From: an uncultured Spirochaetota bacterium
Lineage (GTDB): Bacteria; Spirochaetota; Spirochaetia; Treponematales; UBA12059
Length of the DNA stretch: 44,140 nt
Direction: 5' to 3'
Assembly: GCA_937873275.1 (NCBI GenBank)
Contig: CALMRC010000130.1
Coordinates: forward strand, 1 to 44,140
Of the stretch, positions 24,029 to 31,650 are shown in pieces. The notes beneath the pieces were generated by a model. It was not told where the DNA came from. It ran no database searches and saw only the letters and a program-made list of their open reading frames with translations. The position numbers were made by a program, and so were the translations under genes. Within the stretch, counting starts at the first letter, position 1. The number at the start of each line of letters is the position of its first letter.

Positions 24029-24841
24029 ATGTTCGAGAGTTTCACCCGGCTGCCCCACACTCTCCAGGCCCTGCTGGCCACCCTCTTCACCTGGGCGGTC
24101 ACCGCACTGGGCGCCGGCATGGTCTTCTTCTTCAAGAAGATCGACCGGAAGGTCCTGGACGCCATGCTCGGCTTCGCCGGAGGGGTCATGACCGCCGCGT
24201 CCTTCTGGTCCCTCCTGGCCCCGGGCATCGAGATGGCCGAGACCATGGGCATGGTCCCCTGGATACCCGCGGTGGTCGGCTTCCTCGCGGGGGGGCTGTT
24301 CCTGAAACTGGTGGACAAGATCCTGCCCCACCTCCACATCGAGGCGAAGATGGAGGACGCCGAGGGCCCCAAGACGTCGTGGCAGAGATCCATCCTCCTG
24401 GTGTTCGCCATCACCCTGCACAATATCCCGGAAGGCCTGGCCGTAGGCGTGGCCTTCGGCGCCCTGGCGGCGGGCATCCCGGGGGCCAGCCTGGCGGGAG
24501 CCGCGGCCTTGGCTTTGGGCATCGGGCTCCAGAACTTTCCGGAGGGCGCCGCGGTCTCCATCCCCCTCCGCCGGGAGGGCATGAGCCGGTTCAAGAGCTT
24601 CTGGTACGGCCAGGCCTCGGGCCTCGTGGAGCCCGTGGCGGGCGTCCTCGGAGCCGCCCTGGTCGTGGCCGTCCAGCCCCTCCTGCCCTACGCCCTTTCG
24701 TTCGCGGCGGGAGCCATGATCTACGTGGTCGTGGAGGAGGTCATCCCGGAGTCCCAGGGATCGGGGAACTCGGACATCTCCACCCTGGGAGCCCTGGGGG
24801 GCTTCGCCCTGATGATGCTCCTGGACGTGGCCCTGGGCTGA
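24029..24841 (+). CDS. ZIP family divalent metal transporter (GufA-like)
   Basis: A 270-residue inner-membrane transporter with about eight helices that brings Zn2+ or a related metal into the cytoplasm. Both signature helices are intact: [14 protein letters not shown] (His131, Asn132, Glu135) and [10 protein letters not shown] (Asn169, Glu172). A Glu201-Pro pair ([11 protein letters not shown]) follows, and the loop with [10 protein letters not shown] between helices 3 and 4 may bind metal. It is co-directional, 54 bp after the PLP enzyme, whose family needs a metal cofactor, which offers a possible functional link. Confidence 0.92.
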   Translation: MFESFTRLPHTLQALLATLFTWAVTALGAGMVFFFKKIDRKVLDAMLGFAGGVMTAASFWSLLAPGIEMAETMGMVPWIPAVVGFLAGGLFLKLVDKILPHLHIEAKMEDAEGPKTSWQRSILLVFAITLHNIPEGLAVGVAFGALAAGIPGASLAGAAALALGIGLQNFPEGAAVSIPLRREGMSRFKSFWYGQASGLVEPVAGVLGAALVVAVQPLLPYALSFAAGAMIYVVVEEVIPESQGSGNSDISTLGALGGFALMMLLDVALG

Positions 24842-24862
24842 GCGGGATCGGAGGGAGGAAGC

Positions 24863-25729
24863 ATGGACCGGAGGAAGAGAATCCTGGCCGCCGCGGCGGC
24901 CCTGTTCGTCGCCCTGTTCGCGGCCCGGCTCGCCTGGGAGCTGACCCGGGACCGGACGGCGCCGGTGCCCTTCGGCGGGTTCGGGGCGGGGGAGCTGGCC
25001 CAGTCCTACTCCCCTCCCCAGGAGCGCAGGAACTTCGCCAGCGCCAAGATCGCCGTGGACCAGGCTCCCTCGGGCGCCCAGGTGGTGGAGCAGAAGTACG
25101 AGAGGGTCTCCCAGATCGAGTCGAGGACCGAACACTGGGATTCCGACGTCGCGGCGGTCAAGCTGGCCATCGACGGCGCCAAGGCCCTGGTCCAGAGGGA
25201 GAACTCCTACGGTCTTCCGGGCTCCCGGGTCCTGTCCCTTTCCCTGGGGGTCATCCCGGAGGCCTTCGACCCGACCGTGGAAACCCTGAAGGCCATCGGG
25301 GAACTACGGTCCGCCAACGTCGTGAAGACCGACCGGACCTCCGATTTCCGGGCCCTGGAAGCCCGGCGGCTCTCCCTGGAAAAAACCCGGGACGGGCTGG
25401 CCCGCCTGCGGGATTCCGGGGCCTCCCTGGCGGACCGGATCGACCTGGAGACCCGGATCCTGGAAATCGAGGGACAGATCCAGGAGCTGGGCGTATCCCT
25501 GGGGGACTTCAGCGAGCTCAATTCCTTCTGTACCGTGCACTTCACCCTCCGGGAGACCCCTCCGGGGGCCTCGGGATCCCGGATCCTGGGCGCCGTCCTC
25601 TCGGCCCTGGGCTGGACGGTCCTGGTCTACCTGGGACTGGGAGTCTGCATCCTGGCCATCCTGGGGGCGGCTACGCTCGCGCTCCGCCTTGCGGACCGGC
25701 TGAAGGACGGCAGGGATCGCCGATCCTAG
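24863..25729 (+). CDS. DUF4349-type membrane protein
   Basis: A 288-residue protein with an N-terminal helix (about 7-24) and a C-terminal helix (about 243-270), the region between being extracytoplasmic. The core has the DUF4349 pattern: SLSLGVIPEAFDPTVETLKAIGELRSANVVKTDRTSDFRALEARRLSLEKTRDGLARL, then a coiled coil (ETRILEIEGQIQEL) and a strand before the last helix. The molecular function of the family is unknown to me. A typical lipobox Cys is absent. GGAGGGAGGAAG lies directly before ATG. Last gene of the block. Confidence 0.85.
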   Translation: MDRRKRILAAAAALFVALFAARLAWELTRDRTAPVPFGGFGAGELAQSYSPPQERRNFASAKIAVDQAPSGAQVVEQKYERVSQIESRTEHWDSDVAAVKLAIDGAKALVQRENSYGLPGSRVLSLSLGVIPEAFDPTVETLKAIGELRSANVVKTDRTSDFRALEARRLSLEKTRDGLARLRDSGASLADRIDLETRILEIEGQIQELGVSLGDFSELNSFCTVHFTLRETPPGASGSRILGAVLSALGWTVLVYLGLGVCILAILGAATLALRLADRLKDGRDRRS

Positions 25730-25733
25730 TGTC

Positions 25734-25749
25734 ACGAAGCTTGGGACGG
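25734..25749 (-). repeat. Right copy of the 16-bp inverted repeat
   Basis: ACGAAGCTTGGGACGG, exact reverse complement of 22242-22257, lies 5 bp after the DUF4349 stop codon. Confidence 0.7.
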
Positions 25750-25754
25750 GCGGC

Positions 25755-25806
25755 TTGTCGTTTTTCCGTTTTCCCTCTATCTTAGCGGGAAGGCCTGCTT
25801 CAGGCC
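25755..25806 (+). promoter_or_regulatory. Promoter and leader hairpin of the FKBP gene
   Basis: TTGTCG (25755-25760), a 17-bp spacer and TATCTT (25778-25783). Around the predicted start of transcription a small hairpin GGCCTG-CTT-CAGGCC (25792-25806) begins the leader. Confidence 0.6.
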
Positions 25807-25846
25807 CCGGACGCCGGTCGTCCCATCTCACGAAATTGGACAGGTT

Positions 25847-26536
25847 ATGAAGAAGCTAATTCTTGCCGCGCTTATCGCCTCGTCGATCCTCCTTTCTTGC
25901 AAGGGCCAGGACAAACCCGCCGATGGGGAGGCGCCCAAGGCCTCCAAGAAGGACGTGAGCTACGCCTTCGGGGTCGCCATCGGGAACAGCCTGAAGGAAG
26001 CCTACGTCGCCCTGGACTACTCCTCCTTCCTCAAGGGCATCAAGGACGTCCTGGACAAGGACAAGCCCGAGATCGACATGGAAAAGGCCCAGGAGCTTAT
26101 CCAGACGGCGGTCATGGAAGCCCAGGAGAAGAAAAACGCCGAGAGCGCCGAGAAGGAAAAGACCTTCCTGGCGGAAAACGGCAAGAAGGAAGGGGTCAAG
26201 ACCACCGAGAGCGGCCTGCAGTACGTGGTGCTGACCGAAGGTACCGGCGAGAAGCCCAAGGCCACGGACACCGTCAAGGTCCACTACACCGGCACCTTCA
26301 CGGACGGGAAGACCTTCGACTCCTCGGTGGAGCGCGGCGAGCCGGCCGAATTCGTGGTGGAGGAAGTCATTCCCGGCTGGGTGGAAGCCCTCCAGCTCAT
26401 GCCCGTGGGCAGCAAGTTCAAGCTCTTCATCCCCTCCTCCCTGGCCTACGGGGCGGAGGGTGCCGGCGGGGTCATTCCCCCGAACACCCCCCTCGTATTC
26501 GAGGTCGAGCTCCTCTCCATCGAAAAGGCCAAGTAA
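25847..26536 (+). CDS. FKBP-type peptidyl-prolyl isomerase lipoprotein
   Basis: A 229-residue extracytoplasmic folding catalyst. The lipobox LLSC gives lipidated Cys18. An N-terminal dimerisation region like FkpA/Mip (about 36-115, DVSYAFGVAIGNSLKEAYVALDYSSFLKGIKDVL) precedes the FKBP domain (about 116-228), which has VKVHYTGTFTDGKTFDSS, IPGWVEALQLMPVGSKFKLFIPSSLAYG and VIPPNTPLVFEVELLSI. All main active-site aromatic positions look conserved. It is transcribed alone from its own promoter and ends in a strong terminator. Confidence 0.95.
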   Translation: MKKLILAALIASSILLSCKGQDKPADGEAPKASKKDVSYAFGVAIGNSLKEAYVALDYSSFLKGIKDVLDKDKPEIDMEKAQELIQTAVMEAQEKKNAESAEKEKTFLAENGKKEGVKTTESGLQYVVLTEGTGEKPKATDTVKVHYTGTFTDGKTFDSSVERGEPAEFVVEEVIPGWVEALQLMPVGSKFKLFIPSSLAYGAEGAGGVIPPNTPLVFEVELLSIEKAK

Positions 26537-26554
26537 CCTCTCCCGTCTTCGGAA

Positions 26555-26588
26555 GGCCGCGGTCCCGGTCGGGGCCGCGGCCTTTTTT
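26555..26588 (+). terminator. Rho-independent terminator after the FKBP gene
   Basis: A GC-rich stem (GGCCGCGG paired with CCGCGGCC, extended by CCC/GGG) at 26555-26582 is followed directly by six Ts. Confidence 0.92.
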
Positions 26589-26604
26589 ACCCCGGCGGGA
26601 TTCC

Positions 26605-26633
26605 TTCCCTTCCGGCCGGTCCGGTTGTATCTT
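26605..26633 (+). promoter_or_regulatory. Likely promoter of the SDR gene
   Basis: TTCCCT (26605-26610), a 17-bp spacer and TATCTT (26628-26633), the latter extended by TG two bases upstream. Confidence 0.4.
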
Positions 26634-26655
26634 CTATACCATTCAAGGAGATGCC

Positions 26656-27429
26656 ATGGACCTTAAGGTGAAGGGATTGCGCGCCCTCGTGACGGGGGCT
26701 TCCAGCGGACTCGGCTTCGCGACCGCCCGGCTCCTGACGGCGGAGGGGGCCCGGGTCGTGGTGAACGGCCGGGACCCGGACAAGCTTGCCCGGGCGGCCC
26801 GCCAGATCGGCGCCGAGGGCGTGCCCGGAGACCTGTCCGAGGCGGGCGTTCCCGAGGCCGTCGTAGCCCGGGCCGCGGACCTCTTGGGCGGTCTCGATCT
26901 CCTGCTGGTGAACGCCGGGGGGCCGCCCCCGGGAGCCTTCGAATCCTTCGACGACGCCGCCTGGAGTCGGGCCGTGGACCTCTGCTTCCTGAGCGCCGTC
27001 CGCCTGATCCGGGCCGCCCTGCCCCACCTCCGCCGTTCCGAGGCGGCCAGCGTGCTCACGGTGACCTCCGTGTCGGTGAAGCAGCCCATAGCCAACCTGA
27101 TCCTCTCGAACTCGGTCCGGGCCGCCACGGTGGGATTGACCAAGTCCCTTGCCCTCGAGCTGGGCGGACAGGGGATACGGTTCAACTCGATCCTCCCCGG
27201 CTGGACGTCCACGGAACGGGCCACCAAGCTCGTGGCCTCCAGCGCCGCGGCCAAGGGAACCACCATGGAGGCCGAGCTGGCCGAGCGGGCCAAGGACTTC
27301 CCCCTGGGCCGCATGGCCACCCCGGAAGAGTTCGCGAACGTTGCCGCCTTCCTGTTGTCCCCGGCGGCCTCCTACGTCACGGGGTCCATGATCGCCGTGG
27401 ACGGCGGAGCCTACAAGGGAACCCTCTAG
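26656..27429 (+). CDS. SDR-family protein (BKR-like) lacking the YxxxK catalytic pair
   Basis: A 257-residue short-chain dehydrogenase fold. It has the cofactor loop TGASSGLG (13-20), VNAGGPPPG, and the C-terminal LGRMATPEEFANVAAFLLSPAASYVTGSMIAVDGG. In place of the catalytic Y-x3-K, the helix reads SNSVRAATVG, with Ser and Arg at the Tyr and Lys positions. This matches a recognised 3-oxoacyl-ACP-reductase-like subgroup with imperfect catalytic residues, so it may be a genuine variant rather than a dead enzyme. AAGGAG lies 5 bp before ATG 26656. An ATG at 26651 is out of frame. Confidence 0.88.
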   Translation: MDLKVKGLRALVTGASSGLGFATARLLTAEGARVVVNGRDPDKLARAARQIGAEGVPGDLSEAGVPEAVVARAADLLGGLDLLLVNAGGPPPGAFESFDDAAWSRAVDLCFLSAVRLIRAALPHLRRSEAASVLTVTSVSVKQPIANLILSNSVRAATVGLTKSLALELGGQGIRFNSILPGWTSTERATKLVASSAAAKGTTMEAELAERAKDFPLGRMATPEEFANVAAFLLSPAASYVTGSMIAVDGGAYKGTL

Positions 27430-27492
27430 GGACGAGCCGCCGACCGGTCTTGGACTTTACCCCGTCCCCGGCGCCGGTGTACCCTGGGGCCC

Positions 27493-27723
27493 ATGCTGGA
27501 CGATCCCGGTTTCCTCCTTCGACTCGCGAACTCCCGGATGCCCTTCGGGAAGTACGCGGGAACCCTGCTGATCGACCTGCCGGAAGCCTACGTGGTCTGG
27601 TTCGCCCGGTCGGGCTGGCCCGAGGGGGAGATCGGGGAACAGCTGGCGGCCCTGTACTCGATCAAGGAGAACGGCCAGGAGGGCCTGCTCCGTCCCTTTG
27701 TCCGGAAAGGAGTCGGGATTTAA
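27493..27723 (+). CDS. DUF3820 family small protein
   Basis: A 76-residue protein matching DUF3820: MPFGKYAGTLLIDLPEAYVVWFARSGWPEGEIGEQLAALYSIKENG. The family includes proteins annotated as putative quorum-sensing-regulated factors; the biochemical role is not known to me. No clear Shine-Dalgarno is present, and a TACCCT hexamer ends 7 bp before ATG. The stop TAA overlaps the next ATG (TAATG), so the two are translationally coupled. Confidence 0.85.
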   Translation: MLDDPGFLLRLANSRMPFGKYAGTLLIDLPEAYVVWFARSGWPEGEIGEQLAALYSIKENGQEGLLRPFVRKGVGI

Positions 27724-28055
27724 TGTACTCCTTGACCTTCTTCGTCCCCCCGGACCATACGGAATCCGTCCTGGAAGCCCTCTTCGCCGCCGGGGCGGGG
27801 CGGATCGGGGAGTACGAGCGCTGCGCCTTCACGGTCCGGGGGGAGGGACGGTTCCGCCCCGGGGCCGGGTCCTCGCCCTTCCTCGGCGTCCCCGGCCGGG
27901 ACGAGAAGGTTCCCGAGGACCGGGTGGAGCTCGTCCTCGCAGACGGCCTCGTGGAGCCGGTCCTGGCGGCCCTCCGGTCGGCCCATCCCTACGAGGAGCC
28001 CGCGGTCTACCTGGTTCGGCTCGACGACCGCTGCGTCGGGGGCCGGCAAGCCTGA
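27723..28055 (+). CDS. NIF3/YqfO-insert-like (CutA-type fold) small protein
   Basis: A 110-residue protein. The pattern YSLTFFVPPDHTESVLEALFAAGAGRIGEYERCAFTVRGEGRFRPGAGSSPFLG and VLAALRSAHPYEEPAVYLVRL is that of the domain inserted in YqfO/NIF3-type proteins, which also occurs alone and resembles PII/CutA folds. It lacks the metal-binding NIF3 part. It is coupled to the DUF3820 gene by stop-start overlap. The role is unknown; a regulatory or metal-related function is only suggested by fold. Confidence 0.82.
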   Translation: MYSLTFFVPPDHTESVLEALFAAGAGRIGEYERCAFTVRGEGRFRPGAGSSPFLGVPGRDEKVPEDRVELVLADGLVEPVLAALRSAHPYEEPAVYLVRLDDRCVGGRQA

Positions 28056-28065
28056 AAAACGGCTA

Positions 28066-28108
28066 TTGACACGATCCCGGAATTGTGGCATTATGATACC
28101 ATAATGCC
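28066..28108 (+). promoter_or_regulatory. Rrf2 promoter with palindromic autoregulatory operator over the start codon
   Basis: TTGACA (28066-28071), a 17-bp spacer and CATTAT (28089-28094). A perfect inverted repeat, GGCATTATG (28087-28095), ATAC centre, CATAATGCC (28100-28108), covers the -10 region and the ATG itself (28104-28106). A dimeric repressor bound here would block both polymerase and ribosome access. Confidence 0.75.
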
Positions 28109-28655
28109 AGTTAACGGTATCATCCATCTTTCGGACGCCTCCTTGATCGCGGTGCACGCCCTGGCCGCCCTGGCCTCGGAACCGGACCGCCGGGTCCTGG
28201 GCAAGGATCTGGCCGCGGCCATGGGGGCCAGCGAGAACCACCTGGCCAAGGTAATGCAACGCCTGGTCCGGGCCGAGCTCGTCCTGTCCGTCAAGGGGCC
28301 CCACGGCGGGTTCCGGCTGGCCCGGGATCCCGGTTCCGTCACCTTCCGGGAGGCCATCGAGGCGGTCGACGGACCCTTGACCGGGGACTTCTGCCCCTTC
28401 AGCCCCGAGCACTGCGACCCCTCGGCCTGCATCTTCGGCCGGGAGGTGGCGCGCCAAGCCGAGGGCCTCGTGGAGTACCTGGGCCGGAGGACGATCGCGG
28501 ACATCCTGCGGGACGGGGTTCCCCGGTTCTTGTCCGGGGCCGGCGGCGGGAACCGGACGGGCGGCTCGCCGAAAGAAGCCCGAGGTGCGGCCGGAACCCG
28601 CGGCACCGGGACAAACCGGGAACGGGCGCGCCCGGGCAGGGCCGGACAATTGTAG
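28104..28655 (+). CDS. Rrf2-family transcription regulator, probably Fe-S sensing
   Basis: A 183-residue DNA-binding protein with a winged helix (about 8-80, GASENHLAKVMQRLVRAELVLSVKGPHGGFRLA). Cys97, Cys104 and Cys109 (FCPFSPEHCDPSACIFG) occupy the positions that hold an iron-sulfur cluster in IscR/NsrR-type relatives, although the spacing x6-x4 differs slightly from IscR. About 40 disordered Gly/Arg/Thr-rich residues follow the conserved region. ATG 28104 lies inside a perfect palindrome, implying autoregulation. An earlier ATG at 28083 would put the operator inside the gene. The next gene is a ferredoxin-like Fe-S protein, a plausible target. Confidence 0.9.
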   Translation: MPVNGIIHLSDASLIAVHALAALASEPDRRVLGKDLAAAMGASENHLAKVMQRLVRAELVLSVKGPHGGFRLARDPGSVTFREAIEAVDGPLTGDFCPFSPEHCDPSACIFGREVARQAEGLVEYLGRRTIADILRDGVPRFLSGAGGGNRTGGSPKEARGAAGTRGTGTNRERARPGRAGQL

Positions 28656-28742
28656 GCGGATGCCCCGGATCCTCGGGACGGGGTTCCTGGCGATCTTATT
28701 GAGGTATTTTAGTTCCAGTTTGCCTTTTATAAGGAGACGATC

Positions 28743-29720
28743 GTGGCGAAGCGTGCGGTGATCGAGATCGACGAGGAGAAGTGCGACGGCTGCGGGCTGT
28801 GCGCCGGGGGCTGCCACGAGGGAGCCCTGCGCATCATCGACGGGAAGGCCCGCCTCGTGGGGGAAAGCCTCTGCGACGGTCTGGGGGCCTGCATCGGCGA
28901 GTGCCCCCGGGGAGCCCTGCGGACCGTGGAGCGGGAGGTCGAAGAGTACGACGAGCGCCGGGTCCTGGAGAACATCCTGCCCAAGGGAATGAACACCGTC
29001 GCCGCCCACCTGGACCACCTGCGGAGCCACGGCCAGGACACCTGGCTGGCCCAGGCCCGGACCTACCTGGAGGAGCGGGGACTGTCCGTCCCGGAACCCG
29101 CGGCTCCCTCCTGCGGCTGCGACGCCTCGTTCCCCGAGCCCCGGGTCGCCGCGGCAGCCCGCCGGGAACCCCCGGCTCGGCCCGCGGTCCTCGCCCCCTT
29201 CGCGGCTCCCCGGATCGACAACGGGATGTCCGGGGGCTGCCCGGGATCCGCGGCCCGGTCCTTCTCCGCGGTCTCCGGATCCGCGGGACCGGCGGCCTCC
29301 CCCGCCGCCGGAAGGCCGGGAGGCGCGGCCGCGGGCAACCTGGCCTCCCGCCTGGAACAGTGGCCCGTCCAGCTCCACCTGGTGAATCCTCGGGCTCCCT
29401 ACTTCCGGGGCGCGGACCTCCTGATCGCCGCGGACTGCACCGCCTTCGCCTGCGGAGCCTTCCACCAGGCCTTGCTGGCCGGGCGTCGCCTGGTCATCGC
29501 GTGCCCCAAGCTGGACCACGGCCGGGAGGTCTACCTGGACAAGATCCGGGCCCTGATCGACGAATCCCAGGTCGCCTCCGTGACGGTGGCGATCATGGAG
29601 GTGCCCTGCTGCGGGGGCCTGTCCCGACTGGTCCAGGAGGCGGCCGGCTCCGCGTCCCGCACCGTCCCGGTCTCCACGGTGGTGGTGGGCATAGAAGGCG
29701 GCGGGCTCACCTGGATGTGA
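28743..29720 (+). CDS. 4Fe-4S ferredoxin-domain protein with C-terminal Cys-rich domain
   Basis: A 325-residue cytoplasmic electron-transfer protein. The N-terminal di-cluster ferredoxin has one complete set, CDGCGLCAGGC (Cys14, 17, 20, 24), and a second set with three cysteines, CDGLGACIGECP (44, 50, 54). An Ala/Pro/Gly linker (about 108-200) leads to a conserved C-terminal region containing ADCTAFACGAFHQ and PCCGGL. Families of this layout are annotated only as ferredoxin or Fe-S proteins. GTG is the start, with AAGGAGA 6 bp upstream. It follows the Rrf2 gene, which probably controls it. Confidence 0.85.
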   Translation: MAKRAVIEIDEEKCDGCGLCAGGCHEGALRIIDGKARLVGESLCDGLGACIGECPRGALRTVEREVEEYDERRVLENILPKGMNTVAAHLDHLRSHGQDTWLAQARTYLEERGLSVPEPAAPSCGCDASFPEPRVAAAARREPPARPAVLAPFAAPRIDNGMSGGCPGSAARSFSAVSGSAGPAASPAAGRPGGAAAGNLASRLEQWPVQLHLVNPRAPYFRGADLLIAADCTAFACGAFHQALLAGRRLVIACPKLDHGREVYLDKIRALIDESQVASVTVAIMEVPCCGGLSRLVQEAAGSASRTVPVSTVVVGIEGGGLTWM

Positions 29721-29732
29721 GCCCGGGACGGC

Positions 29733-30230
29733 TCAGACCGATCGCTTCTCCCGGAGACCCGGGACGCCCATGTTCCGGATCTGGGCCGCGTGGTACGCGT
29801 CGTGGTTCAGGAGCCACGCGACGGCCTTGCCGTAGGGCATGTCCCACCGGGGCATGGTTTCCGAGAATCGCTCGGGGCCCAGCTCCACCAGGGCTTCCAT
29901 GACGGCCCGGTGGATCTTCCGAAGGTACGCCCGCATCTCGGCCCAGGCTTCCGCGGTTACCTCCGGGGGATCTCCGAAGCCGTGCTTGTCCTTGGTGTAC
30001 GGGAACTCCCCCGCCGCGTCCTGTCCCCGGATCGCACGAACGAAGTAATACTTGTAGTACGCCACGTGGATGGCCACGTTCCAGGCGCTGTAGCCCTCCC
30101 AGGTATCCTTGCCGGCCGCCGTCGCGGCAGTCAGGCAGTCCAGGGTGGCCATGAGCGAAGGCCCGTTGAAGGATTCCCCGTCGAACTCCCCGTCCGCGTA
30201 ATCGAAGAAAAAGGATAGGTTCTTGCTCAT
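29733..30230 (-). CDS. DinB-like four-helix metal-binding protein
   Basis: A 165-residue protein of the DinB/YfiT superfamily, which includes thiol-dependent S-transferases and damage-inducible proteins. The presumed metal histidines are in WNVAIHVAYYKYY and in WLLNHDAYHAAQIRNM (two His, x3 apart). Substrate unknown; mycothiol- or bacillithiol-dependent transfer is a family possibility. It converges with the Fe-S protein gene (12 bp between). The start codon is 6 bp after a TATACT -10 box. Confidence 0.85.
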   Translation of the reverse strand: MSKNLSFFFDYADGEFDGESFNGPSLMATLDCLTAATAAGKDTWEGYSAWNVAIHVAYYKYYFVRAIRGQDAAGEFPYTKDKHGFGDPPEVTAEAWAEMRAYLRKIHRAVMEALVELGPERFSETMPRWDMPYGKAVAWLLNHDAYHAAQIRNMGVPGLREKRSV

Positions 30231-30236
30231 ACTTCC

Positions 30237-30264
30237 AGTATAACGCCTGGGGCCCCGGGCGCAA
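30237..30264 (-). promoter_or_regulatory. Leaderless promoter of the DinB-like gene
   Basis: On the minus strand TTGCGC (30264-30259), a 16-bp spacer and TATACT (30242-30237) are followed by GGAAGT and ATG. GGAAG is too close to ATG for a normal ribosome site. Confidence 0.55.
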
Positions 30265-30331
30265 CCGGGACTCGAGGGAAGGAATCGAGGGGCGGGTCCC
30301 GACCCGCGCTCCGGATCCCGGATCCCCTCGC

Positions 30332-30360
30332 TTCACCGTACTCCATCGCCGGGTTAGAAT
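30332..30360 (+). promoter_or_regulatory. Leaderless promoter of the WYL regulator at 30366
   Basis: TTCACC (30332-30337), an exact 17-bp spacer and TAGAAT (30355-30360) end 5 bp before ATG 30366. Confidence 0.6.
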
Positions 30361-30365
30361 AGACC

Positions 30366-31316
30366 ATGCCCCGGACCCGCGACGAACCGTCCCCGGACGC
30401 CCCGAGCCTCCGGGCCGAGAGGATCCTCTCGCTCTTCCTCCTCCTTGCGGGTGGCCGGCTCCACAGGGCCCCCGATCTGGCCCGGCGCTTCGGGGTATCG
30501 ACGAGGACCTTGTACCGGGACCTCGATCTCCTGTCCGCCTGGGGCTGCCCCGTCGAGGCCATCCCGGGCCGGGAGGGGGGCTTCCGGATCCTGCCGGGCT
30601 ACGCCCTGGACCGCTCGGTGCTGGACCGGTCGGAGCTGGCGGCCGCCTCCGCGGCCCTGACGGGAATCGAGGAGGCCGTCGGAGACCGGGGGCTGGAACG
30701 GGCGGCCGCCAAGATCGACGCCCTCCTGGGCCGGCCCCGGATCCGACGATCGTCCTGGCTCCGGATCTCCCTGGCTCCCGGCCGGGACGAGCATGCCCTG
30801 GTGGAACTCCTCCGGGATGCCATCGAGGACCGCCGCACAGTCCAGTTCGGGTACCGGGACGCGGAAGGGCGGCGGACCGAACGGACGGTGGAGCCCGCGG
30901 CGGTGGTCTACCTCTGGGAGGGCTGGTACCTCTGGGCCTGGTGCCTCATGCGGCGGGATTGGCGCCTCTTCAAGCTCGTCCGGATCGAGCGTCCGAAAAC
31001 CCGGATCGAGCGCTTCGAGCCCCGGCCGGAGCCTTCCGAAGACGCCTGGAGGTCCGGCGGGGGTGCCCGGAGGGATATCCGGATCCGGGTGGCTCCGGCC
31101 GCCCTGTCCCGGTTCGAGGAGGAGCTCGGCCGGGGGTTCGGGACCCCCGACGGCCGGGGAGGGCGGATCGCGGAGATCCGCATGCCGGCCGGGGAATGGC
31201 TGTTCGCCTTCCTGCTGGGCTTCGGGGACGCGGTCGAGGTCCTGGGTCCCCCGGAACTCCGGGCGGAGTTCGCGGCCCGGACGCGGAGGGTCGCGGAATT
31301 GTACGAAAAACCGTGA
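30366..31316 (+). CDS. WYL-domain transcription regulator (YafY type)
   Basis: A 316-residue regulator with an N-terminal HTH_11 winged helix (about 17-75: ERILSLFLLLAGGRLHRAPDLARRFGVSTRTLYRDLDLLSAWGCPVEAIPGREGGFRI), a WYL ligand domain (about 140-220) and a C-terminal WCX-like extension. The WYL motif itself reads GWYLWAWC. These proteins usually bind nucleic-acid or nucleotide ligands and regulate neighbouring genes. It lies just before a degraded DUF3795 gene, the sort of neighbour often found beside this regulator type. A GACA direct repeat between the two genes is its candidate operator. Confidence 0.88.
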   Translation: MPRTRDEPSPDAPSLRAERILSLFLLLAGGRLHRAPDLARRFGVSTRTLYRDLDLLSAWGCPVEAIPGREGGFRILPGYALDRSVLDRSELAAASAALTGIEEAVGDRGLERAAAKIDALLGRPRIRRSSWLRISLAPGRDEHALVELLRDAIEDRRTVQFGYRDAEGRRTERTVEPAAVVYLWEGWYLWAWCLMRRDWRLFKLVRIERPKTRIERFEPRPEPSEDAWRSGGGARRDIRIRVAPAALSRFEEELGRGFGTPDGRGGRIAEIRMPAGEWLFAFLLGFGDAVEVLGPPELRAEFAARTRRVAELYEKP

Positions 31317-31329
31317 ATTCCGGATAAAC

Positions 31330-31361
31330 CTTGACATGTTTCGACAGGGTTTCCCGATAGT
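31330..31361 (+). promoter_or_regulatory. Promoter and candidate WYL operator of the DUF3795 remnant
   Basis: TTGACA (31331-31336) is a consensus -35, with GATAGT 19 bp on as a weak -10. The sequence TTGACATGTTTCGACA carries two GACA words exactly 10 bp apart, the same arrangement as at 43332-43347 beside the other WYL gene. Confidence 0.45.
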
Positions 31362-31425
31362 CTTCCCAACAGGACGGCGGACGACCCGGAGGACCGAACC
31401 GGCGCGCCCCCTCCGAGGAGGCTGT

Positions 31426-31650
31426 ATGGAACCCTTCTTCTCTCCCTGCGGCATCGACTGCTCGGCGGCGCCGGCGGGCCTTACCCGCCCGGACAGGATC
31501 GCCGCACTTCGCGTCAGGCGGGGATGCCCGGCCGGGGCCTCCGGACGGCCGGGGCCGCGGGAACGGGCGGAATCCGGCCCGCGCGCCCGGCCGCTGTCCC
31601 TAGGGAGCGTACTTCACGACGACCGCGTTCTCGGAGCTGGTGTATCCTGA
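31426..31650 (+). pseudogene. Truncated DUF3795-like gene
   Basis: A 74-residue reading frame with a good ribosome site (GAGGAGG) begins MEPFFSPCGIDCSAAPAGL, recalling the Cys-rich start of DUF3795 (usually CGIDCxxCPAY). It then degenerates into an Arg/Gly/Pro-rich stretch without the further cysteines of that family (full length usually over 100 residues). Its 3' end overlaps the converging propeller lipoprotein gene by 51 bp. It has kept a promoter and start but lost its body, presumably by deletion. Confidence 0.55.
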
